A program made the translations under genes and the position numbers. A stretch of 64,000 bases of DNA from Acetobacteraceae bacterium (GTDB lineage Bacteria > Pseudomonadota > Alphaproteobacteria > Acetobacterales > Acetobacteraceae), in NCBI GenBank assembly GCA_022842185.1, contig JALHQB010000001.1, forward strand, positions 1 to 64,000. Direction: 5' to 3'. This document shows positions 35,138-44,660 of the stretch, one piece after another; positions within the stretch are counted from its first letter, which is position 1; each line of letters starts with the position of its first letter. Below the pieces are notes generated by a model. It was not told where the DNA came from and searched no databases. It worked only from the letters and a program-made list of their open reading frames with translations.

Positions 35138-35614
35138 TCAGGCGGGGCGGATGCTGTCGCCCGGCCGGATCGTACCGCCCCTGACGATCACGCAGTTCAA
35201 GCCGCTACGATGGATCAGCGGTTTGAACACCTTCTTGCCCAGCAGGTCTTCCAGGTACTGGCACGGCACGTTCAGCCGGGCGCCATGCAACACCACCTCG
35301 CCCACACGGAAGTCGCGGCCGACCAGATGGTTCAGCGGGACACCCCCGGTCGTGAGGTTGCGCCGCGTCTCGTGCGGCGGCAGGTCGAGGCCATGGTCGC
35401 GGGCCAGCGCGTCCAGGGCCTCGATCTCGATCAGCGTCACCTGCCGGTCGACATTGGGCTTGTGGCTGTACGTCCCGCGCGCGGTGGCATAGCGGTCGCC
35501 CTCGATGCCCACGCCCTCGATCAGCCGCGCCGCATCCATCTCCACCATCGGGGCGGAGGCCTGCGGCGCGATGTGCACGGCAAGCAGCACGCCGGTGAAA
35601 TCGTAGGTGGTCAT
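35138..35614 (-). CDS. MOSC-domain protein
   Basis: A 158-residue stand-alone MOSC protein (molybdenum cofactor sulfurase C-terminal domain). It has GIEGDRYATARGTY, QVTLIEIEALDAL, RRNLTTGGVPLNHLVG and a conserved cysteine in NVPCQYLE. MOSC proteins bind molybdenum cofactor and move sulfur or reduce N-hydroxylated compounds. The start at 35614 (MTTYDF) overlaps the stop of the upstream hydrolase gene (ATGA). The link to the IorAB enzyme 12 kb away is only thematic. Confidence 0.87.
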   Translation of the reverse strand: MTTYDFTGVLLAVHIAPQASAPMVEMDAARLIEGVGIEGDRYATARGTYSHKPNVDRQVTLIEIEALDALARDHGLDLPPHETRRNLTTGGVPLNHLVGRDFRVGEVVLHGARLNVPCQYLEDLLGKKVFKPLIHRSGLNCVIVRGGTIRPGDSIRPA

Positions 35615-36450
35615 TTCAGCAACTCCGCGGCCGCCCGGGTCAGCGCGCCATCGACATTCCACAGCGATTCGAGCACGCGGAAATGATCCGCGCCGGGGAT
35701 CGGAATGAGCGGACCGGGCGCCTGGGCCTCGGCGCGGACACGGTGGAACACGCGCGATTGTCGCCGCAGTTCCGGCAGTTCCGCACCGCCATAGGCAATC
35801 GCGATCGGCTTGCCCACGACAGGCCGGCGGATGGGCGACAGGTCGGCGATCTCGGCCTCCGTCAGCCGCAGCTTTTCATCAAGGTAGGTGTCCCGGATCG
35901 GGCCGAGTTCAAACACGCCCGACATCGCGACCGCCGCCGTCACCGACGGATGTTCCGCCGCGAGCGCCGCAAGGTGCCCGCCCGCCGACCAGCCCGTGAC
36001 GACGATCGGTCCGGCGATGCCATGCGCGGGGCCATCGGTCGCGAGCCAGTCGAGCGCCCGGCTGATCTGCCAGGCGATGGTCGTCAGCGATGCGTCGGGT
36101 GCCAGGGTGTAGCCTGGCAGCGCCGCGGACCATCCCATGGCTTTGGCACCCTGGGCGAGGATGGCGAAATCCTCGCGCCGGTTGCGCTGCCAGTAGCCGC
36201 CATGGATGAAGACCATGCATGGCGCGGTGGGATCCACGCCAGGGAACAGGTCCCACTTCTCGCGCTCGGCGGTGCCATAGGCGAGGTCGAGATGCTCCGC
36301 ATGCGCCGCGCGGAACGCGGCGGACAGCGTGTTGCGCGCGGCGACCTGCTGCGCGCTGTCGGCCACCATGCCGGTGTTGTTGTAGGCGTCGTCCCGCGCT
36401 TTCTGCGGCCAACCGCTCCAGCCCTCGGCGAGGGGAAAGGGCGTCGTCAC
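35611..36450 (-). CDS. Alpha/beta hydrolase, kynurenine-formamidase-like
   Basis: A 279-residue alpha/beta hydrolase with oxyanion motif HGGYW at 83-87, nucleophile elbow GWSAGGH (Ser155) and a late GADHFRVLE histidine. This is the arrangement seen in alpha/beta-type arylformamidases and related esterases. The likely start is a GTG at 36450 that overlaps the stop of the upstream dehydrogenase gene (GTGA). A far longer frame exists but its N-terminal part is a shadow of that dehydrogenase. It forms a three-gene operon with the dehydrogenase and the MOSC gene. Confidence 0.82.
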   Translation of the reverse strand: MTTPFPLAEGWSGWPQKARDDAYNNTGMVADSAQQVAARNTLSAAFRAAHAEHLDLAYGTAEREKWDLFPGVDPTAPCMVFIHGGYWQRNRREDFAILAQGAKAMGWSAALPGYTLAPDASLTTIAWQISRALDWLATDGPAHGIAGPIVVTGWSAGGHLAALAAEHPSVTAAVAMSGVFELGPIRDTYLDEKLRLTEAEIADLSPIRRPVVGKPIAIAYGGAELPELRRQSRVFHRVRAEAQAPGPLIPIPGADHFRVLESLWNVDGALTRAAAELLK

Positions 36451-37418
36451 GGCGTGATCACCCGCACCGGCGCGCCGGCGTTGAAGGCGGCGATCGCCTC
36501 GACCGTGCCGGCGTAATAGGCGCGGTAGTTCTGCTGGGTGACGTAGCCCAGATGCGGCGTCAGGACCGTGTTGGGCGCGGACAGGATCGGGTGGTCCTTG
36601 GGCAGCGGCTCGATGTCGAACACGTCGATGCCCGCGCCGGCGATGGTGCCGGCCTTCAACGCCGCGATCAGCGCGTCCTGGTCGATCAGCGGTCCGCGCG
36701 ATGTGTTCACGATGAAGGCGGTCGGCTTCATCTGCGCGAGGTCGCCCGCCCCGATGATGCCGCGCGACCGGTCCGACAGGATCAGGTGAAGCGTGACCAC
36801 GTCGGCGGTCGCCAGCAGGGTCGCCTTGTCCACGCGCGTCACGCCCACCTCGGCCGCGCGTTCCTCGGTGAGGTTCTGACTCCAGGCCACCACCTTCATG
36901 CCCATGGCGAGGCCCACCTTCGCGGCGCGGGCGCCGAGTTTGCCGAGCCCGACGACGCCAAGCGTGCGCCCTTCGGTCCCCCAGCCCACCGAGGTCTGCC
37001 ACTGGCCCGCCCGCAGCGCCGCTTGCTGGGCCGGCAGGTCGCGCATCAGGTTCAGGATCAGGCCCCAGGTGATATCCGTCGTGGGATCGCCCGAGGACGC
37101 CGTGCCGCAGAACACGATGCCCTTCTCCGCGCAGGCCGCCGCGTCGATCGACCGGTTGCGCGCCGCGGTGGTGATCAGCAGGCGCAGGTTCGGCAGCGCC
37201 TCGATCAATGCGCGCGGGAAAGCAGTGCGCTCGCGCATCGCAAGGATTGCGTCGAAGGGCGCGAGCCGCTGCACCAGCGCGTCGCGATCGGTGATGGTGT
37301 CGCGGAACACTGTGATGTCGATGCCAGGCAGGTCCGACCACGGCCCCATGGCCATCGCCACGCCCTGGTAGTCGTCGAGAATGGCAAGGCGCTTCACCGG
37401 CGCGGGGGTCTGGGTCAT
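36447..37418 (-). CDS. D-2-hydroxyacid dehydrogenase
   Basis: A 323-residue NAD-dependent dehydrogenase of the D-isomer 2-hydroxyacid family. The Rossmann motif VVGLGKLG, the catalytic arginine in NTSRGPLID, glutamate in DVFDIEPLP and histidine in LTPHLGYVT are all present. It would interconvert 2-oxo acids and D-2-hydroxy acids, of unknown chain. First gene of the operon with the hydrolase and MOSC genes. Confidence 0.9.
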   Translation of the reverse strand: MTQTPAPVKRLAILDDYQGVAMAMGPWSDLPGIDITVFRDTITDRDALVQRLAPFDAILAMRERTAFPRALIEALPNLRLLITTAARNRSIDAAACAEKGIVFCGTASSGDPTTDITWGLILNLMRDLPAQQAALRAGQWQTSVGWGTEGRTLGVVGLGKLGARAAKVGLAMGMKVVAWSQNLTEERAAEVGVTRVDKATLLATADVVTLHLILSDRSRGIIGAGDLAQMKPTAFIVNTSRGPLIDQDALIAALKAGTIAGAGIDVFDIEPLPKDHPILSAPNTVLTPHLGYVTQQNYRAYYAGTVEAIAAFNAGAPVRVITP

Positions 37419-37543
37419 CGGGCGTCTCCTGTTCGTGGCGTCTGCGGCGGGCTGCGTTCACGGTCGTTCATGCATCGCGCTCCAGGGCTGTGTCCGTCGC
37501 GCGATTCCGACTTTTCGGTGATTCCACCCCAAGTCATCCCGCT

Positions 37544-39385
37544 CTAATTCGCCCCGTCCCGCCCGCCGCGCAAGGCGCGCAGCGCGTTGAGGATGACCGC
37601 GACGTCGATCGCTTCCTGCAGCAACGCGCCTTGGATGGGGGTGAGATGGCCGAGTGCGGCGGCCACCATCCCCGCGGCCGACAGCCCGATGCCCGCGGCC
37701 ACGCTTTGCCGGGCGATATGCAGGGTGCGTCGCGCGATGCGGATCGCCTGGGCCAGCCGGTCCAGCCGATCGACCAGCAGCACCGCATCGGCGGCCTCGC
37801 TGCTGGCGGCGGCCCCCCGCGCGCCCATGGCGATGCCGATGGTGGCAGCGGCCAGCGCCGGTGCGTCGTTGACGCCATCACCGATCATCATGACCGGCCC
37901 CGCGCTGCCTTCCGCGTGCACCGTCGCGACCTTGCCTTCCGGCGTGCAGCCGGCGACCACGGCGTCGAGGCCAAGCGCCCGCCCGACCGCCTGTGCCGGT
38001 GCCTCGGCATCGCCCGACAGCAGGACGATGCGCCCGATACCGGCGCGGCGCATATCCGCCAGCATGGCCGGCGCGTCTGGTCGGATCGGGTCCTCGAAGA
38101 CCAGCACGCCGGCAGGCGCGCCATCGATGCCGATGAAGACCAGCGCTGCGCCGGGCGACTGGTTCGGCGGCACCGCGGGGGCTGGGCCGCCGATGGTGCT
38201 GGCGACGAATCCAGCGCTGCCGATCACCACCTGACGGCCGTCGACCAGCCCGGCAATGCCCTCGCCTGGCGCCTCATGCACCATGATGGGCGTGGACAGC
38301 CACAGGCCGCGCGCCGTCGCCGCATCGACCAGCGCCTGCGCCAGCACATGGCCCGAGGCCTGGTCGAGCGCAGCGGCAAGGCGGAGCAGCTCCTCCTCCG
38401 GCATACCGTTTTGCGGCAGGATCGCGGCGAGGTGCGCGCGGCCAACGGTCAGCGTGCCAGTCTTGTCGAGCAACAGCACGCGCGTGCGGGCCATCGCCTC
38501 GAGCGCGCCGCCGCTCTTCACCAGCACACCGGCGCCGGCCGCGCGCGACAGCCCCGCGATGATGGCCACCGGCACCGCGAGGATCAGCGGGCACGGCGTG
38601 GCCACCACCAAGACGGACAGGCCGCGCACCGCATCGCCTGTCGCGGCCCAGGCCCCCCCGGCCAGCAGCACGGTGAAGCCAAGGAACCAGAGCGACCAAC
38701 GATCGGCCAGCCGCGCCATCGGCGCCTTGCTCGCCTGGGCGGCCTCCACCAACCGGACGATGCCGGCATAGGTGCTTTCCGCGGCGCGGCGGGTCGCCAG
38801 CAGGTCGAAGGCTTCCCCGGCATTGACGCTGCCGGACATCGCCGGTTCGCCTCGCGCGATGCGTTGCGGCAACGGTTCCCCGGTCAGGGCCGAGACATCG
38901 AGGACGGCGGCGACGGCGTCGATGCTGCCATCGACCGGCACCACCGCACCGCGGGCGATCAACAGCCGATCGCCCGGCGCTATGGCATCGAGCGGCACGT
39001 CCTCGAGACCCCGGGCACCGTGGCGCATAGCACTGCGCGGCACGCGCGACAGCAGCGCCGTCATCTCGGCCCGCGCATGCTGGCGGGCACGGGCTTCGAG
39101 GAACTCGCCGCCGGCATACATCAGCGCCACCACGGCGGCGGCGAGGTATTCGCCCAGCAGAAGCGCACCGCCCATCGACAAGGCGGCGATCAGGTCCAGG
39201 CCGAATTCGCCGCGGCGGATGCCGTGCCACAGGTCTCGCAGCAGCGCAGCGAGCACGGGCAGCGTGGCGACGGCAAACAGCCAATCCACAGCATCGCCGC
39301 CGAACAGCACCGGCAGCAGCCCCGCCGCCAGTCCCGCCGCGGCGACGGCCAGCAGCAGGACACGGCGGGGGGCTTCGTCACGCAT
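37544..39385 (-). CDS. Heavy-metal P1B-type ATPase, compact form
   Basis: A 613-residue P-type ATPase with TGE (168-170), the metal-site helix motif TPCPL (263-267), phosphorylation site DKTGT (Asp307) and GDGVND. It has no N-terminal metal-binding domain. The P1B hallmark HP dipeptide in the nucleotide domain reads HV (SGHVLAQAL). These short pumps export divalent metals such as zinc or cadmium, but the metal is not certain. The start shares one base with the stop of the thioesterase gene. Confidence 0.87.
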   Translation of the reverse strand: MRDEAPRRVLLLAVAAAGLAAGLLPVLFGGDAVDWLFAVATLPVLAALLRDLWHGIRRGEFGLDLIAALSMGGALLLGEYLAAAVVALMYAGGEFLEARARQHARAEMTALLSRVPRSAMRHGARGLEDVPLDAIAPGDRLLIARGAVVPVDGSIDAVAAVLDVSALTGEPLPQRIARGEPAMSGSVNAGEAFDLLATRRAAESTYAGIVRLVEAAQASKAPMARLADRWSLWFLGFTVLLAGGAWAATGDAVRGLSVLVVATPCPLILAVPVAIIAGLSRAAGAGVLVKSGGALEAMARTRVLLLDKTGTLTVGRAHLAAILPQNGMPEEELLRLAAALDQASGHVLAQALVDAATARGLWLSTPIMVHEAPGEGIAGLVDGRQVVIGSAGFVASTIGGPAPAVPPNQSPGAALVFIGIDGAPAGVLVFEDPIRPDAPAMLADMRRAGIGRIVLLSGDAEAPAQAVGRALGLDAVVAGCTPEGKVATVHAEGSAGPVMMIGDGVNDAPALAAATIGIAMGARGAAASSEAADAVLLVDRLDRLAQAIRIARRTLHIARQSVAAGIGLSAAGMVAAALGHLTPIQGALLQEAIDVAVILNALRALRGGRDGAN

Positions 39386-39831
39386 CAGGTCGGGCCGGGC
39401 AGGGTGATCCGGGCGAGCGCCGTGCGCAGCAGGTCGGGCAGGGGCGTCGTCTGCTTCTGCGTCGCGCGGTCCACATAGACATGGACGAAATGACCCTCCG
39501 CGCTCGCCACATCCTCATCATCGCGAAAGATCGCGATCTCGTAGCGCACCGAGGTATTGCCCGCGCGGCCGCAGCGCAGCGCCGCGGTGATGGTGTCGGG
39601 GAAAGCGATCGGCGCGAAATACCGGCACTGGGTTTCGACCACCAGGCCGATCACCGGTGCCGTCGGGATATGCAGGAAGCCGCAATCGATCAGAAAGCGC
39701 GCGACCACCGTATCAAACCAGGAATAATACGTGACGTTGTTGACGTGCCCATAGACGTCATTGTCCATCCAGCGGGTCGGGATCGCCAGGAAGAAGCGAT
39801 AATCGGCGCGGGTGCCGCGATCGGCCGCCAT
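39385..39831 (-). CDS. Acyl-CoA thioesterase, 4HBT/YbgC-like hotdog protein
   Basis: A 148-residue hotdog-fold protein with the active-site stretch DNDVYGHVNNVTYYSWFD (catalytic-type aspartate near 25, His29). It hydrolyses acyl-CoA thioesters; the acyl chain is not predictable. The start at 39831 (MAADRG) lies two bases from the NMT1-like gene's stop and its own stop overlaps the P-type ATPase start, so the three are co-transcribed. Confidence 0.87.
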   Translation of the reverse strand: MAADRGTRADYRFFLAIPTRWMDNDVYGHVNNVTYYSWFDTVVARFLIDCGFLHIPTAPVIGLVVETQCRYFAPIAFPDTITAALRCGRAGNTSVRYEIAIFRDDEDVASAEGHFVHVYVDRATQKQTTPLPDLLRTALARITLPGPT

Positions 39832-39833
39832 GA

Positions 39834-40739
39834 TCAGCCCCCCAGCGCGCGCGTGACGATGGCTTCGTCCACGCATTCCTCGAAGGATGGCGCGCCGGTC
39901 AGGATGCCGGCGGTGGTCATGGCGCGGCGCAGCTGTTCGAAGGCGGCGCGCGGGAAATGTGGCGTCGGCGACCACAGGCCGACGCCCTGGTATCGCGCGA
40001 GCGATGTCGTCAGTGCCGGTACCTGCACATCGGGGAACAGCGGCGCGATGGTGGCGGCGATCTCCTCCGGCGCGGCCTGGGCGATCCAGCGCAGCGCGGC
40101 GGCCATGGCGCGGATCATCGCCTCGAACTCCGCCCCACGGTCGGCGATGCGTGCTTCCGTGGCGTAGAAGGCGGTATAGGCGGATGGGCCACGATCGGCC
40201 GCGCGGTACCAGACCGCCCCGCCCCGGGCCTCGGCAAGGGCCGCGTGCGGTTCGAAGGCCTGCGCCACATCCAGCTCGCCTGCCAGGACCGCGGCGATGT
40301 TGTCCGCCATGGCACGGTCGGCGACGCGGTCCAGCGCGTGAGGGTCCACCCCAGCCTGGCGCAGATCATCCTGAAGGCACCACCAGGGGGTCGGGACCTC
40401 GCTGACCGACCCGAAGCGAAGCCGCGGCAGCTCGGCCAGGGTGAAGCCGGGGTTCGGCCCGCGACCGATCAGCAGGAAGGGGTCTTTCATCACCACCGCG
40501 CAGAAGGACCGCAGCGGGCAGGACGGATCGCGGTCGCGCAGCATCATCGGGCGCATCGGTCCCGACCAGGCGATATCGGCCGCACCCGACAGCAGGTTCT
40601 CCGCCGCCTTGGTGGGGTCCCCGGCGGTCAGGCGACGGACCTCCACGCCCTCGGCGGTAAACAGGCCGCGCGCCTCGGCCACATAGAAGGGTGCGTAGAA
40701 GACCGCACGAAACGGCTCGTTCAGGGTGATCGGGTTCAA
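39834..40739 (-). CDS. NMT1/THI5-like binding protein without signal peptide
   Basis: A 301-residue protein of the ABC nitrate/sulfonate/pyrimidine-precursor binding fold (FYAPFYVAEARGLFTAEGVEV, then GAADIAWSGPM). The best start is a TTG at 40739 with a strong GGAGG; no ATG lies between it and the conserved domain. This start gives no signal peptide, and the open extension to 40886 is not a plausible one. The protein may therefore be cytoplasmic, like THI5-type enzymes, rather than a transport receptor. No transporter genes are adjacent. Confidence 0.75.
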   Translation of the reverse strand: MNPITLNEPFRAVFYAPFYVAEARGLFTAEGVEVRRLTAGDPTKAAENLLSGAADIAWSGPMRPMMLRDRDPSCPLRSFCAVVMKDPFLLIGRGPNPGFTLAELPRLRFGSVSEVPTPWWCLQDDLRQAGVDPHALDRVADRAMADNIAAVLAGELDVAQAFEPHAALAEARGGAVWYRAADRGPSAYTAFYATEARIADRGAEFEAMIRAMAAALRWIAQAAPEEIAATIAPLFPDVQVPALTTSLARYQGVGLWSPTPHFPRAAFEQLRRAMTTAGILTGAPSFEECVDEAIVTRALGG

Positions 40740-40973
40740 GGGAGGCCTCCGCGACAGGCGTCCATCCTGCGAGATGCGTCCCCGCCTCGCCAGCCCCGCC
40801 GATTCGCCCCTGGCGCGGCCTGCGAACTTCGCGCCATAACCCCTTGCCCCGGCAGGGGAGCCGAAAGGCAACCTTCGCCGGGACACCCCGTCACGCTATA
40901 TCTGGTGTCTGTCGGCGCCTTCGGACACAATCCGTATGGTTTCGACCATCAGACGAACCTTCTCGGGAGCCTC

Positions 40974-41741
40974 ATGTCCGCCGCGCCTCGGCCCGAAAAT
41001 TCGCCCCGACTGGAACCGTTCCGCTTGCGCGGGGCGAACTTCAACCTGCTTGTCCTGCGGCTGCTCGATCCGCGGCCGGAGGCCGTCGTGCCGGCGATCG
41101 GCGACCAGTTCCGTCGCGCACCGGGTTTCCTGCGCTTCGCACCGGTCGTGCTGGGCCTCGATGACATCACGCTGCCGGCCCATGAGGTCGATTTCGCCGG
41201 GCTGATCGCCGGGCTGCGCGAGTTGACGATCGTGCCGATCGGCACCACGGGCGGTTCGCCGGAGTTGCGCAACGCGGCCATGTCGCTGGGCCTGCCGCAG
41301 GTGCGTTCGGTCGGTGGACGCGAGGAGGAGGTGCCGCTGGTGGCCGCGCCGCCGGCGGTCACGCCGGCAGCCGAACCCGCCGCGCCCCCACCGCCGCCAC
41401 CCGGCACCGCGCGCCCGACGATGATCGTGGATCAGGCGGTGCGCGCGGGTCAGCGGGTCTATGCCGCCGGTGGCGACCTGATCGTCAACGCGACGGTCAA
41501 TGCGGGCGGCGAGGTGATCGCCGACGGCAACATCCATGTCTATGGCGCGCTGCGCGGGCGGGCCATCGCCGGGGGCGGCAACAATGCGGAGGCGCGGGTC
41601 TTCGCACAGAATTTTGACCCGGAGCTGATCTCGATCGCCGGCTATTACGCCGTGCGGGACGGTCTGACGGGGGCGCCGATCGGCAAGGCGGTGCAGGTGC
41701 GGCTGACCGGCGAGCGCATGCGCTTCGACCCGATCGGCTGA
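40974..41741 (+). CDS. minC: Septum site-determining protein MinC
   Basis: A 255-residue FtsZ-assembly inhibitor. The N-terminal domain (to about 115) contacts FtsZ. A Pro-rich linker (PPPPPPG) leads to the C-terminal beta-helix (GQRVYAAGGDLIVNATVNAGGEVIADG region) that binds MinD and the divisome. The start at 40974 follows GGGAG. It is 88 bp upstream of minD and keeps the usual minCDE order. Confidence 0.95.
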   Translation: MSAAPRPENSPRLEPFRLRGANFNLLVLRLLDPRPEAVVPAIGDQFRRAPGFLRFAPVVLGLDDITLPAHEVDFAGLIAGLRELTIVPIGTTGGSPELRNAAMSLGLPQVRSVGGREEEVPLVAAPPAVTPAAEPAAPPPPPPGTARPTMIVDQAVRAGQRVYAAGGDLIVNATVNAGGEVIADGNIHVYGALRGRAIAGGGNNAEARVFAQNFDPELISIAGYYAVRDGLTGAPIGKAVQVRLTGERMRFDPIG

Positions 41742-41829
41742 TGTGAATTGGTGATGTCGGCGACGGCCCGCTGCGCGGCAGCGGACCGAGGGGCGCCGGC
41801 ACAGGGATTGAATTGAGGAGGCAGGGGAC

Positions 41830-42647
<818 letters not shown>

Positions 42648-42648
<1 letters not shown>

Positions 42649-42938
42649 TGAGCTGGCTCGACCTGTTTCGCGGCCGCCGGCAGGAAGCGCCGGCCAGTGC
42701 GTCCGCCGCCAAGGAGCGCCTGCAGATCGTGCTGGCGCATGAACGCATCGGCCGGACGCGGGAGGATTTCCTGCCGAAGTTGCAGATGGAACTGGTGGCG
42801 GTCGTCGCGCGCTATGTCTCCATCGATCCCGGCAAGGTGAATGTGAATCTCGACCGCGGCGGGGACATGTCCACGCTGGCGATCGAGATCGAATTGCCGG
42901 CACCGGCCGCGATGCGGATGGCCGCGCAGGCGCGCTGA
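42648..42938 (+). CDS. minE: Cell division topological specificity factor MinE
   Basis: A 96-residue MinE: a short membrane-binding N-terminus (MSWLDLF), the MinD-stimulating helix region (AKERLQIVLAHER), and the dimerising C-terminal domain. The likely start is the ATG at 42648 within TGATG; a GTG one codon earlier is in frame. It drives the pole-to-pole oscillation that keeps MinC away from mid-cell. Confidence 0.95.
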
Positions 42939-43002
42939 GCGCCCGGCTTGCCCTGACGTGTGCCTCGCGTAACCTGATCCTTTCAGGTTGGGGGATCGCG
43001 GC

Positions 43003-44610
43003 ATGGCATACGAGGGCATTCGGGCGCATCGCCCGCTGATCATGGGCCGTCGCGGCGCGGTGGCCACCAACCATCCGGTCGCGACGGCCGCGGGCCTGGA
43101 CGTGTTGCGCGCCGGCGGTTCGGCTGCGGATGCAGCGGTGGCCGTGTCGCTGACCCTGGGCGTCGTCGAGCCGCATATGTCGGGCCTTGGCGGCGATGGC
43201 TTCTATCACCATTGGTCGGCGAAGACCGGGCGCGCGGAAACCTTCGCGGGCACCGGCCAGGCTCCTGCAGCGGCCACCGTTGCGCGGTATCGTGCCGAAG
43301 GCGGCATTCCGATCGATGGACCATTGTCCATACAGACCCCGGGCAAGGTTGCGGGCCTCGCCGCGCTGCATGCCGCGCATGGTGCGAAGAGCTGGGGTGC
43401 GCTGTTCGGCCCGGCGGTCGAAGCGGCGCGCGATGGTTTCGCGGCGACCCACGCGCTGCGCCATTTCTGCGGCGAAAACCGCCGCCGGATCGGCGCCGAC
43501 CCGACCAGCAGCGCAATCTTCCTGCCCGGCGGTGCGCCGCTGACGGTGGGTGCGCTGGTGGTGCAGCCGGCGCTGGCCGCGACATTGCAGCGCCTGGCCG
43601 CCGAAGGTGCGGAGGATTTCTTTCGCGGCGCCCTGGCGCGCGACATTGCGGACGACATGGCAACGATCGGTGCGCTTGTGGCCGGCGGTGACCTCGCCGC
43701 GGTGAAGCCGCTGCTGGCGCCGCCCATCGGCATCGCCTGGCGTGGCTTCGAGGTGCGGCAGACCCCGCAACCCTCGATGGGCTTCGCCATGCTCCAGATG
43801 CTGCGCATCATCGAAAAGGCCGACCTCGAATCCATGGGCTGGGGCAGCGCCGCGCTGCTGCACCTGATGATCGAAGCCAAGAAGCGCGCCTTCCTTGACC
43901 GCGAGGCAGAGGCCGGCCGCGACGTTCCGGATTTCACAACGCTGCTGTCGGACGTGCGCGCGGCCTCGCACGCGGCGGCAATCGGCGAACGTGCCGCGCA
44001 TCTTCCCGTGCGAGCCATGGCCGAAGCCGACACCACGTATTTCTGTGTCGTCGATGCGGAGGGCAACACCGTCTCGGCGATCCAGTCGATCAATGGTGCC
44101 TTTGGGTCGGGCGTGACTGGGTCGCGCACCGGCATCCTGCTGAACAACCGCATGACCTATTGGCATCTCGATGACGGGCACGCCAATGCGCTCGCCCCCG
44201 GGCGGCGCGTGCGCCACACGATGAACGCGCCGATGGTGATGAAGGATGGCAAACCCTGGATGGCCTTCGGCACGCCGGGCGCGGATCATCAGGTGCAGGT
44301 GAATTTCCAGGTGCTGGTGTCCTGCGCCGTGTTCGGCATGGACCCGCAGCAGGCGCTGGAGGCGCCGCGCTGGACATCGTCTCAGCCCGGACAGGAATCC
44401 AACTACCCACATGGCGGGGAGGATGTCGTCACCATCGAGCGCGGCTTCGGGGAGGCCGCCATCGCCGGCCTGCGCGAGCGTGGGCACCAGGTGAAGGTGG
44501 TCGGTGACCTCGAAGGTGCATGCAGCGTCGAGGCGATCCGTGTCCTCGACAATGGTATCCGCATGGCCGGGTCCGACCCGCGACGGGATGGCTGGGCGGC
44601 GGCCTATTGA
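43003..44610 (+). CDS. ggt: Gamma-glutamyltransferase family protein
   Basis: A 535-residue Ntn-hydrolase of the gamma-glutamyltransferase family. Self-cleavage should occur before Thr344 in ADTTYFCVVDAEGN, whose threonine is then the nucleophile. The later GSGVTGSRTGILLNN and GTPGADHQVQVNFQV blocks are typical. No signal peptide is visible at the chosen start (43003), so it may be cytoplasmic, unlike periplasmic GGT. It cleaves gamma-glutamyl amides such as glutathione. It sits 50 bp before a dipeptide-type ABC operon and may process imported peptides. Confidence 0.88.
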   Translation: MAYEGIRAHRPLIMGRRGAVATNHPVATAAGLDVLRAGGSAADAAVAVSLTLGVVEPHMSGLGGDGFYHHWSAKTGRAETFAGTGQAPAAATVARYRAEGGIPIDGPLSIQTPGKVAGLAALHAAHGAKSWGALFGPAVEAARDGFAATHALRHFCGENRRRIGADPTSSAIFLPGGAPLTVGALVVQPALAATLQRLAAEGAEDFFRGALARDIADDMATIGALVAGGDLAAVKPLLAPPIGIAWRGFEVRQTPQPSMGFAMLQMLRIIEKADLESMGWGSAALLHLMIEAKKRAFLDREAEAGRDVPDFTTLLSDVRAASHAAAIGERAAHLPVRAMAEADTTYFCVVDAEGNTVSAIQSINGAFGSGVTGSRTGILLNNRMTYWHLDDGHANALAPGRRVRHTMNAPMVMKDGKPWMAFGTPGADHQVQVNFQVLVSCAVFGMDPQQALEAPRWTSSQPGQESNYPHGGEDVVTIERGFGEAAIAGLRERGHQVKVVGDLEGACSVEAIRVLDNGIRMAGSDPRRDGWAAAY

Positions 44611-44660
44611 TGATGCAGGGCTTGCGGCGGCGCACAAGGGCTGCCTAGGCTGGCATCGGG

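Noticed and set aside
36451-37461. N-terminal extension of the alpha/beta hydrolase frame (Arg/His-rich)
   Set aside because: It overlaps the hydroxyacid dehydrogenase in another frame; the GTG at 36450 within GTGA is the natural coupled start.
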